A stretch of DNA of 45,719 bases from JBGPJM01 sp041485385 (GTDB lineage: Bacteria > Planctomycetota > Phycisphaerae > Phycisphaerales > UBA1924): the NCBI GenBank assembly GCA_041485385.1, contig JBGPJM010000012.1:1-45719 (forward strand), read 5' to 3'. Of the stretch, positions 39,085-45,719 are shown one piece after another. Made by a program: the position numbers and the translations under genes. The notes under the pieces were generated by a model, which worked only from the letters and a program-made list of their open reading frames with translations, ran no database searches and was not told the origin of the DNA. Numbering within the stretch: the first letter of the stretch is position 1; each line of letters opens with the position of its first letter.

Positions 39085-40308
39085 TTATTCCTTCAGCCCC
39101 AGCGCCTCGACCGTCGCCCCGTCCAGCTCTCGCGCCCCAGGCTTGCCGTTGGTCAGCGAGAAGCCGCCCGAGTAGTCCCACATCGCCCACCCCATCTTCA
39201 GCTCGCCCAGCGCCGACGTGACGTCGCGCAGCCACGCGGCGCGGTCCCGCGGCGGAGCGGCCTTGCGGTACACCCCGAACTCACCGCAGTAGACCGCGGC
39301 CCCCGACTTGCGGGCCCACTCGCCCGCCCGCCCGATCTCGGCCCTGATCTTCGCCCGGTCCCACTCTTCCTTCATGTACGAGCGGGCCAAACTCTTCCCC
39401 TGCGCCCCGTCGATCGCCGCCAGCACGTTCTCGATCCGCTCGTTCGACAGCCCCGCGCCCGGGTACGGCAGCCCCCTGAGGTGCCGCCACCCCTCGAACC
39501 CCCACGTCGCGCCCTGGTGCGTGAAGTTGTGCGGTGTGTAGAAGTGGAACGAGTACACGACATTCCCGTCGAGCAGCGGCGTCAGCCGCATCAGGCCGTC
39601 GATCCCCCCCCACTCGTCGCCGGTGGCGATGATCGTGTGGCGCGGCGCGCCTCGCCGCATGATCTCCACGATCTTCGCCAGTGCCCTCGGCCAGAGCGAG
39701 CCGTCCTTGATGTTCGCCGGCTCGTTGCAGGCCTCGAGCACGACCAGTTCCGGATCGGTCGCCGCCAGCACCGGCGCCAGCGCACCCCAGAACTCCTCGA
39801 CCTTCGCGCTGCGCCCCGACCCCGCGTCGGGCGCGCTCCAATCCGGCCCGGCGTGCGGGTCGAAGATCACCGCCATCCCGGCGCCCGTCGCCAGGCGGAT
39901 GCCCCGGAGAACCTCGTCGAGGTTCTCCCTGCGGATCGTCTTGGCCTCCGCGTCCCACACGTAGTCGGGCGCCACGGGCAGCCGCACGTGCGTCAGGCCT
40001 GCGCCCGCGATGAGCCTGAGGTCCGCCTCCGTGATGTACCCGCGGACGGCCTCCCGCGACTGGTCCCCCGTGATCGCGAACCAGTGCGGCAGGTTCACGC
40101 CGCGGGCCAGGCGGGCCAGCCGCTCGGCGGGCACGCCCGGCCGTGCCGCCGGCCCATCGTCGGGTTGGCTCGCCGGACCCGCATCGCCAAGAGCAGCCAC
40201 GCCCACCGTCAGCGCAACAACCACCCCCATCACCGCGCCGACCACGCACCGCTTGCGCACCCCGTCCCCGCGCCCCCATCCGTCAACGTGGATCATCGCC
40301 TCGCTCAT
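39085..40308 (-). CDS. Glycoside hydrolase family 5, exported or anchored
   Basis: A 407-residue enzyme with an N-terminal hydrophobic segment (CVVGAVMGVVVALTVGVAALG) after a basic stretch. The GH5 barrel is shown by ARGVNLPHWFAI, HVRLPVAPDYVW, EACNEP (acid/base Glu near residue 195), VVYSFHFYTPHNFTHQG and YCGEFGVYR (nucleophile Glu near 345). GH5 enzymes cleave beta-1,4-linked glucans, mannans and similar polymers; the exact substrate cannot be told. GAGG lies just before the ATG at 40308; a GTG at 40260 would put the signal peptide at the start. It begins six bases after the prepilin-like gene. Confidence 0.88.
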   Translation of the reverse strand: MSEAMIHVDGWGRGDGVRKRCVVGAVMGVVVALTVGVAALGDAGPASQPDDGPAARPGVPAERLARLARGVNLPHWFAITGDQSREAVRGYITEADLRLIAGAGLTHVRLPVAPDYVWDAEAKTIRRENLDEVLRGIRLATGAGMAVIFDPHAGPDWSAPDAGSGRSAKVEEFWGALAPVLAATDPELVVLEACNEPANIKDGSLWPRALAKIVEIMRRGAPRHTIIATGDEWGGIDGLMRLTPLLDGNVVYSFHFYTPHNFTHQGATWGFEGWRHLRGLPYPGAGLSNERIENVLAAIDGAQGKSLARSYMKEEWDRAKIRAEIGRAGEWARKSGAAVYCGEFGVYRKAAPPRDRAAWLRDVTSALGELKMGWAMWDYSGGFSLTNGKPGARELDGATVEALGLKE

Positions 40309-40314
40309 TCGACC

Positions 40315-41376
40315 TCACGGCCCCACCTCATGACCGCCGAAGTCCACCCCGCGCAACCCCTCGCGGCACCAGCGGTACCGCCCCGACACCCACTGCGACG
40401 CCGCCCCGCTCTGCGTCGGCGGCTCGATCACGGTGTTGGGCGTGTAGTTGATCCGGGTGGGGTACGGGCTCTGCGGCGTGTTGGGGAAGAACCCCAGGTT
40501 GGAGTCGCGTGACTTCTTGTCCACCACCGACGAGTCAAAGAAGAGCAGCGGCTGCACCACGTCCTCGTAGGCGAAGAACATCGGGCGCGTCGTGCAGTGC
40601 CGCCCGACCGAGTCGTGCAGCATCACCTTGCCGTTGGGGAACGTCACATCCGAGAGCTTGCGGTTGCCCAGCACCGTGCGCGCCGTCCCCACCTGGTACG
40701 CCCCGTGCGACGAGGGATCCTGCGCCACCGTCGGGATCGGCCCCGTCGGCGTGTTGATCTGCTTGTCCGGCGAATACCCGCAGGAGACCAGCACGTAGCT
40801 CGTGCTGTACGGCCAGCGCTTGTTCGCGTTGTCCGCGGCCGGATAGCCCGGTCGCTCGAAGAGGGCGAAATACGCGGCCCCCTGGTCCGCCGAGCCGCTG
40901 GCCCCCGCCTCCTGCCACATCCGGCGCAGGCGATCCTCCGGGCAGGCGACCATCGGCTCCGGCAGCCGCTGCTGCAGGTAGTCGTTCAGCACCAGGTGGC
41001 TGTACAGCACGTGCGGGATCCACCCGCCGATCTGCTGCAGGTCGTCGCGCTCCCCGCGCCGGCGGATGATGTCCACCGCCTGGTTGGCCGCGGCCTCCGT
41101 GTAGTTCCCGGCGATCCCGCCGAAGCCGTTGTCGACGCCGGGCTTCCACGTGAACGACGCGATCCGGTCCTCGAAATCGGTGGAATAGTTCGCGAACGCG
41201 ACGCCGAACTGCTTGAGGTTGGACTCGCACAGGGATTTCCGGCTCGCGCAGCGCATCTGGCCCAGCGCCGGCAGCAGGATCGCCACCAGCAGCGCGATGA
41301 TCGCGATCACGACCAGCAGTTCGATGAGCGTGAAGGCGCGGCAACGAGCCCTCGAACCTGGCCTCGGCGTCCTCAT
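40315..41376 (-). CDS. Prepilin-type N-terminal methylation domain protein
   Basis: A 353-residue protein. AFTLIELLVVIAIIALLVAILLPAL after a short basic leader is the type IV prepilin/pseudopilin signal, cleaved before Phe and N-methylated. CASRKSLCESNLKQFGVAFANYSTDFEDRI is typical of the planctomycete H-x9-DG/DUF1559-like exported proteins. The rest is large and loop-rich (GGWIPHVLYSHLVLNDYL, TPTGPIPTVAQDPSS) and ends in GLRGVDFGGHEVGP. AAAGGA lies five bases before the ATG. It is followed closely by the GH5 gene. Confidence 0.88.
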   Translation of the reverse strand: MRTPRPGSRARCRAFTLIELLVVIAIIALLVAILLPALGQMRCASRKSLCESNLKQFGVAFANYSTDFEDRIASFTWKPGVDNGFGGIAGNYTEAAANQAVDIIRRRGERDDLQQIGGWIPHVLYSHLVLNDYLQQRLPEPMVACPEDRLRRMWQEAGASGSADQGAAYFALFERPGYPAADNANKRWPYSTSYVLVSCGYSPDKQINTPTGPIPTVAQDPSSHGAYQVGTARTVLGNRKLSDVTFPNGKVMLHDSVGRHCTTRPMFFAYEDVVQPLLFFDSSVVDKKSRDSNLGFFPNTPQSPYPTRINYTPNTVIEPPTQSGAASQWVSGRYRWCREGLRGVDFGGHEVGP

Positions 41377-41502
41377 GGGGGTCCTTTGCGCGCACAGAGC
41401 AGAGAAGCCGGCCCGGCCGGCCGCTGACAGACCCAATGTACCCGCGCACACCGCCCCTGTCGAGGCAGAACGACCGATCGGCCGCTGGCGAGCCCGCGCC
41501 GA

Positions 41503-42636
41503 TCACTTCTTCGCGACCGCGATCCGGTACAAGATCCGCAGCGGCTCCTCACCGGCGCGGTCGGTGGCGACGCTGAGCGTCCCGCCGAACGTGCCCGGGC
41601 GCTCGGGCGCCGTGCCGCGGACCGTGATCTCGTAGCCGATCGACCCCTCCACCACCGCCGGCCGCCAGTCGGTCTCCACTTTCGGGCCCGACGCGGCCCC
41701 GGCATCGACCGACGTGATCAGGAACGGGAGGCCGTCGCGGCTGACGACGCGGGTAGTGACCGTGAACTCCTCCCCAGCCTTGACTCCCTGCCCCATCGCG
41801 TAGCGCGGCGAGGCCCGGAACTCCCCGACCACCTCGGCGCGAACAAGGAAGTACGCCTTCGGGTACTGAGCGTTGGTCGTCCGCACGATCAACTGCCGCT
41901 CCAGCATCCCCAGCGGCGCCTCCGGCGAAACCGTCACCTCCACCGGCACCGTCCGGAACTGCCGCCCGTCGCGCACGACAGCCTGCGGCGAACCGACGAC
42001 GGCCTGGACGAACTTCCCGCACCCCTCCACCGCCGCCACATCGAAATCGGCGCCGAGCCCGGTTACGAGGAATCGCCTGCGCACCGTCTCGCCCCGCCGA
42101 AGCTCGGCGACCTGCATCGCCTGGGGCTCGACGACGACCACCGGCACGACCACCCCCGCCACCGTCACCGTCGCCGCCACCGCCCCCGGAAGCTCACGGG
42201 CCCCGATCGAGATGTCTCGCTCGATACGCCCCCCGCGATGGAGCGGATGGAACACGACCGTCAGCACTCCGGGCGCGCCGGGCGCGTAGACCTCCTTGTC
42301 AAAGGCCGCCGTCATCCCGCAGCACATCGACGGCCGCACCGGGTGCACCGTCTTCTCCGAAGTGTTCACGAAGCGGAACGCGTGCGTCACGACCGCGGTG
42401 TCCTGGATCTCGCCGAAATCGTGCCGCCGCTCGTCGAACCGCAGCGCTGGCCCCGCCTTCCGTTCGGCCGGGCGCGACCCGGGCGCCGGCGTCTCCGGTC
42501 GGGTCCCCGCCGGCTCGTCGGCGGGGGGAGGGGGGGGATCGCCCGCCGGGGGTGCTGCCGCCTCCGCTCCGCGCGGGCCGCTGCACAGCATCACCGTCAT
42601 GGGCACGCTCAGCCACCATCTCCAGTGAGAACGCAT
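41503..42636 (-). CDS. DUF1573-containing exported protein
   Basis: A 377-residue protein with a signal peptide (RWWLSVPMTVMLCSGPRGAEA) and a Pro-rich linker. RRHDFGEIQDTAVVTHAFRFVNTSEKTV, with VRPSMCCGM and YAPGAPGVLTVVFHPL, is the DUF1573 Ig-like domain that occurs widely in planctomycete and bacteroidete envelope proteins. A second related beta domain follows (VGEFRASPRYAMG..., ending in LRILYRIAV). Two vicinal Cys (CC) sit where a metal or disulfide may form. It precedes the prepilin-like gene by 126 bp. Confidence 0.8.
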   Translation of the reverse strand: MRSHWRWWLSVPMTVMLCSGPRGAEAAAPPAGDPPPPPADEPAGTRPETPAPGSRPAERKAGPALRFDERRHDFGEIQDTAVVTHAFRFVNTSEKTVHPVRPSMCCGMTAAFDKEVYAPGAPGVLTVVFHPLHRGGRIERDISIGARELPGAVAATVTVAGVVVPVVVVEPQAMQVAELRRGETVRRRFLVTGLGADFDVAAVEGCGKFVQAVVGSPQAVVRDGRQFRTVPVEVTVSPEAPLGMLERQLIVRTTNAQYPKAYFLVRAEVVGEFRASPRYAMGQGVKAGEEFTVTTRVVSRDGLPFLITSVDAGAASGPKVETDWRPAVVEGSIGYEITVRGTAPERPGTFGGTLSVATDRAGEEPLRILYRIAVAKK

Positions 42637-42979
42637 GCGTCGATCTCCAGGCGAATCAGCCCTGACACGGCGCCGAGAACGATGCCGCGATCGAGGGATG
42701 GGCAGTCCGCGCATGATATAGCATAACGCCTGGCCGTTTGTAGCACGTTGGTAAATGAGCTGCGACCCCTGCGTCTGCGGCGCTCGAACATCGCTCGCGA
42801 GATGCCGGGAAGAGGGGAGAGCAAAACCCTCTCACCAAATCTTGATGTGCCACCGAGCGACCCTGAGGTACGCTGAACCACATCCACACCCCTCCGGGCG
42901 GCGAGCGCAACGCGGCGCCCCGTCGTCGCTGCGACACGCCCCACCCGCCCGGCTTGCCCACGGGAAAGGAGTCAGCCAC
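42637..42979. other. Divergent intergenic region
   Basis: No gene is seen. On the minus strand an extended -10 sequence TGCTATATC (42723-42715) could drive the DUF1573 gene, with a transcription start near 42708. Towards the plus-strand dockerin-type gene only GC-rich sequence and a good Shine-Dalgarno (AAAGGAG, 42965-42971) stand out. Confidence 0.4.
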
Positions 42980-43633
42980 ATGTCGAGCCCGAAACTCTCG
43001 TTGGCCGCGACCGCGGTCCTGACGGTCTCTCTCACCGCCAGCGCCCGCCCCGCGGGCGACGCCGTGCTCCTTCAGCTCACCGAGGACAGCGACTACACCT
43101 TCGGTTGCTACCCGCCGTGCGCCTGCCCGATCGCCACCATCGACGATCTCCGCGGCACCTTCATCCTGACGCTCGTGAACCACTCCCCGCTCTTCGACGA
43201 GTACACCGTCGAGACCGTCAACTGGCGGGGGCTCGTGGACGGCCAGACCGTCGTCCGCATCACCGGCCAGGGCCACTACCGCATCGGCGGCGAGGTCGCC
43301 CTCACGCAGGAGATGAACCTCGACCTCTCCCTCGACGGGCAGGACCCCCAGCACTTCCACAGCGGGCTCGTGCCCATCACCACGCGCCCGCCGCGCCTGG
43401 ACGTCACCGTCTCCATCAACGACATGTACTGCTTCGACCGCGTGTTCCGCATCACCACCGAACCCCGCTGCGCCGACTTCAACGGCGACGGCGCCATCGA
43501 CTCGCAGGACTTCTTCGATTACCTGCGGGCCTTCTTCGCCGGCGATCCCGCGGCCGACTTCAACAGCGACGGCGACATCGGCAGCCAGGACTTCTTCGAC
43601 TTCCTGACCGCATTCTTCAGTGGGTGCGAATAG
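42980..43633 (+). CDS. Exported protein with dockerin-like EF-hand tail
   Basis: A 217-residue protein with a signal peptide (SLAATAVLTVSLTASARPAG), a beta-rich domain with several Cys (CYPPCACP), and a C-terminal pair of Ca-binding repeats: CADFNGDGAIDSQDFFDYL and ADFNSDGDIGSQDFFDFL, closing in FFSGCE. The first and last Cys flank the pair. This GC-type dockerin-like anchor is a hallmark of Phycisphaerae surface proteins. The start ATG 42980 has AAAGGAG eight bases upstream. Confidence 0.85.
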   Translation: MSSPKLSLAATAVLTVSLTASARPAGDAVLLQLTEDSDYTFGCYPPCACPIATIDDLRGTFILTLVNHSPLFDEYTVETVNWRGLVDGQTVVRITGQGHYRIGGEVALTQEMNLDLSLDGQDPQHFHSGLVPITTRPPRLDVTVSINDMYCFDRVFRITTEPRCADFNGDGAIDSQDFFDYLRAFFAGDPAADFNSDGDIGSQDFFDFLTAFFSGCE

Positions 43634-43697
43634 CCCGTCTCCCCGCCGCCTGCCCGGCCGCAGACTCCGCGCCGTCCCCCGGGCGCCCCGGCGCCCG

Positions 43698-44132
43698 CTA
43701 CGACCGGTCCCTGATCAGCGCGTCCTGCGCCGTGGGACTGAGCACAATCTCCCCCGCCAGCGCCTGACGCATCAGGCCCATGATCGTCGGGATCGTCTCA
43801 TCCTTGACGATGTACCCCGCCGCGCCGCCGTCCAGCGCACGCTCGATGTACTCCGGCTGCACGTGCCCGCTCAGCATCACCGCACGCGTTCCCGGCAACT
43901 CCGCCACGATCCGCGCCAGCAGCGCGAACGTGTCCGTCCCGGGCATGTCGACGTCCACCAGCACCACGTGCGGCTGCGACTCGGCCATGCTCTCAAGCGC
44001 CGCCTCCGCCGACGTGAACGCGCCCAGGAACCGATAGCCGGCGTCGTGCCTGAACCATCGCTCCAGCGATTCGCCGATGTTCACGTTGTCGTCCACCACG
44101 GCGACGCCGATCGGCCCGTTCTTGTCCATCAT
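43698..44132 (-). CDS. Receiver-only response regulator
   Basis: A 144-residue CheY-like receiver. The acidic pocket is D14-D15 (VAVVDDN), the phosphoacceptor D60 (VLVDVDMPG), the switch Ser in LSGH (S88) and the Lys in YIVKD (K110). Sequence style is like the receiver of NarL/FixJ regulators, but no helix-turn-helix output domain follows, so it must act by protein contacts or has lost the output. GGAGG is placed for the first of two adjacent Met codons (44132). No histidine kinase is adjacent. Confidence 0.9.
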   Translation of the reverse strand: MMDKNGPIGVAVVDDNVNIGESLERWFRHDAGYRFLGAFTSAEAALESMAESQPHVVLVDVDMPGTDTFALLARIVAELPGTRAVMLSGHVQPEYIERALDGGAAGYIVKDETIPTIMGLMRQALAGEIVLSPTAQDALIRDRS

Positions 44133-44280
44133 CAGGGCCCTCCTCGTGTCAACCTGGATCGCCCGTGGCGCGTCCGTCCCTCCCGCGGCGTGAGCGCTAT
44201 TCACTATAAGTACTAGAGGCCCATCACATGAAACCAGCATGAAGGCACGGCACGGACCGCGCGCCAAGACGTAGCACCCC

Positions 44281-44481
44281 TCATGGACGGCCGGCGACCA
44301 ACGGACAGACCCACCCGCTGACCGGGCCCGCATCCCCCATCGCCGGAACATAGTTGGGGTGGCCGCGGGGGATCAGGCCCTCGGGCTCGCTGGCCAGCCC
44401 TCCCCGCCCGTACGGATCGGCAACGCAGGCCCCGATCAACAGGCATGCCCCCAACACGATGAAACGCCGTGCATGCCTCAT
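44281..44481 (-). CDS. Small lipoprotein, unknown function
   Basis: A 66-residue protein with a basic start, a short hydrophobic stretch and a lipobox (CLLIGAC, Cys19). The mature part is short and rich in Gly and Pro (YGRGGLASEPEGLIPRGHPNYVPAMG). The longer minus-strand open frame around it is a shadow. No clear Shine-Dalgarno was seen, so confidence is moderate. Confidence 0.5.
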   Translation of the reverse strand: MRHARRFIVLGACLLIGACVADPYGRGGLASEPEGLIPRGHPNYVPAMGDAGPVSGWVCPLVAGRP

Positions 44482-44547
44482 CAAAGGAACTGTAGTCGAT
44501 CCCCGTGGCCACGAACCACGACGGCCTCCATCGGTAGACTCGAAGGA

Positions 44548-45540
44548 ATGGGCACTTCCGGCACAACCACGGGCGGCGGGAGGGGGGAGGCGGGGCACAC
44601 CGCCAAGGTCTGCATCCGCTGCGGGCGCGATTGCTCGACCCGACCGCGCAAAAAAGACCAGCAGGGACGCTACCACTGCCAGGAATGTCTCGACCAAGTA
44701 CGGCCCATCGCGCCCCCGCATGCCACACCGTCGCCTCTTCCAACGCCAGCGCCCACCCAGGAGCCCGCGGTCATCGAACTCGACGAGTCCACCCTCCCCG
44801 CCCCGGCCGCCGACTCCCTCGACGCCAACTCCCGCCCCTGCCCGATCTGCGGCCGGGCGCTCGCCCGCACCGACGTGCTCTGCACCGAGTGCGGCTACAA
44901 CGCCCAGACAGGCCAGCGACTGACCCCCGCCGGCCGGCGCAAGGCCGCGAAGGAAGACGCGGCGAAGCGCGGCCCGAAATGCGCCGAGTGCGGCTACAGC
45001 CTCGCCGGCATCGTCTCCGGCCGCTGCCCCGAGTGCGGGCACGTCCAAGGCTCCCGCGGCGCCTGGCGCGGCCAGGACCGCCAGCAACAACGCGCCATGA
45101 CCCGCATGGAGTACCTCAAGCCGGTCATCATGTTCATGGTCGCGAACACCATCGCCGCGATCACCATCCTCGCCCGCGGCGGCCATCCCGCAGACTTCGC
45201 CAACTACATGCTCAAGATCGCCATCGAGGTCCCCGTCGGCGCCGCCGTGTTCTGGGTCTGCTGCCTGTTCTGGATCGGCTTCGATGCTCCGGTGCACCTC
45301 ACCGCCCTGCGCCTCGCCGGCATCTACGCCGTCGTGAGCGCCATCGCGATCTTCACCGCCTTCTTCGCGATCCTCCCGGTCTACGGCATCATCCTCGCCT
45401 GGGGAATCCCCTTCGCTGTGTACGTGGGATTGATCTCCGAGATGCTCGAGGTCGACCTCCCCGACGCCGTCGCCGTCGGGGTCATCACCTTCCTGCTCAA
45501 GTTCCTGATGATCGTCGTCGTCTTCATCTACCTCTTCTGA
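44548..45540 (+). CDS. Zinc-ribbon multi-pass membrane protein
   Basis: A 330-residue protein. The N-terminal half has zinc-binding pairs: CIRCGRDC...CQEC (about residues 22-48), CPICG...CTECG (about 98-116), and CAECGYSLAGI...CPECG (about 143-165). The C-terminal half has about five membrane helices (PVIMFMVANTIAAITIL, VPVGAAVFWVCCLFWIGF, IYAVVSAIAIFTAFFAIL, IILAWGIPFAVYVGLI, FLLKFLMIVVVFIYLF). The CxxCGYSLxGL-type ribbon is common in planctomycete membrane proteins of unknown role. GAAGGA lies directly before the ATG, closer than usual. Confidence 0.75.
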   Translation: MGTSGTTTGGGRGEAGHTAKVCIRCGRDCSTRPRKKDQQGRYHCQECLDQVRPIAPPHATPSPLPTPAPTQEPAVIELDESTLPAPAADSLDANSRPCPICGRALARTDVLCTECGYNAQTGQRLTPAGRRKAAKEDAAKRGPKCAECGYSLAGIVSGRCPECGHVQGSRGAWRGQDRQQQRAMTRMEYLKPVIMFMVANTIAAITILARGGHPADFANYMLKIAIEVPVGAAVFWVCCLFWIGFDAPVHLTALRLAGIYAVVSAIAIFTAFFAILPVYGIILAWGIPFAVYVGLISEMLEVDLPDAVAVGVITFLLKFLMIVVVFIYLF

Positions 45541-45660
45541 CCACGTCGGCGCCGAGGGTCCCCCAGTCCCCCAGTCTCCCAGTCCCGGCGTCCCCCGCCT
45601 CGTCCTCGCCCTGCCCCCCCCTCCCACCGACCCATCACGCCCGCAGACCCGCCCCACGCC

Positions 45661-45716
<56 letters not shown>

Positions 45717-45719
45717 GGC

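Noticed and set aside
44281..45657. Long minus-strand open frame over the zinc-ribbon gene
   Set aside because: Only its last 66 codons look like a protein (the lipoprotein); the rest is Asp/Gly/Glu-rich antisense reading.

Overview
The window is about 45.7 kb of high-GC DNA from a bacterium that is most likely a planctomycete of the class Phycisphaerae. The evidence is the mix of exported proteins. One has a paired EF-hand/dockerin-like tail rich in Asp-Phe-Phe. One has a PEP-CTERM-like tail. One has a Phe-Thr-Leu-Ile-Glu prepilin N-terminus. Others are a DUF1573 protein, FG-GAP propellers and a GH172/DUF2961 enzyme. Many open frames are antisense shadows caused by GC bias, so genes were chosen from protein character, start context and neighbour spacing.

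Layout. 1-471: gene-free DNA with phased A-tracts. 472-1875: half-size asparaginase, half-size EamA transporter and a small membrane protein. 1896-5338: rplU (-), an AbiEii-like nucleotidyltransferase with a small partner (+), and typA (-). 5900-6604: PEP-CTERM-like protein. 6703-11509 (-): an ECF sigma factor, a membrane regulator, a large exported protein and xylulokinase, all start-stop coupled. 11685-14500: a B12-binding-fold protein, a UbiE/MenG methyltransferase and an M48 lipoprotein protease. 14519-18750 (-): GH172 enzyme, FG-GAP propeller and M19 dipeptidase. 18904-23029: zinc-ribbon and membrane proteins, a Kv-like channel, an alpha/beta hydrolase, a membrane gene interrupted by TAG, and a Uma2-type nuclease. 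23087-28074: CoA-transferase subunit B, MprF, two small membrane proteins and a HAD hydrolase. 28110-31490: a zinc-ribbon membrane protein, a 0.9 kb repeat-bearing gap, CoA-transferase subunit A and nrdR. 31746-34069: PadR regulator and a secretin-domain membrane protein. 34168-37951: a conserved hypothetical, thrS behind an apparent threonine attenuator, and a 1-Cys peroxiredoxin. 38106-45540: exported repeat protein, GH5 glycosidase, prepilin-like protein, DUF1573 protein, dockerin-type protein, receiver-only response regulator, small lipoprotein and a zinc-ribbon membrane protein. The window ends in poly(C).

The strongest unlisted element is a 15-codon leader peptide with eight consecutive Thr codons (34851-34898). 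It is followed by an intrinsic terminator (34941-34965) and then thrS (35027). This has the architecture of ribosome-stalling transcription attenuation of threonyl-tRNA synthetase. Other points are a PadR operator lying exactly inside a sigma70-like promoter, a channel gene that appears to start at ATC, a membrane gene split by an in-frame TAG with its conserved tail intact downstream, and two dispersed repeat loci that share a 17-bp motif next to helically phased A-tract or decamer arrays.

No rRNA, tRNA, CRISPR array or intact transposase was recognised. Family assignments are by eye from the translated sequence, and no database search was possible.
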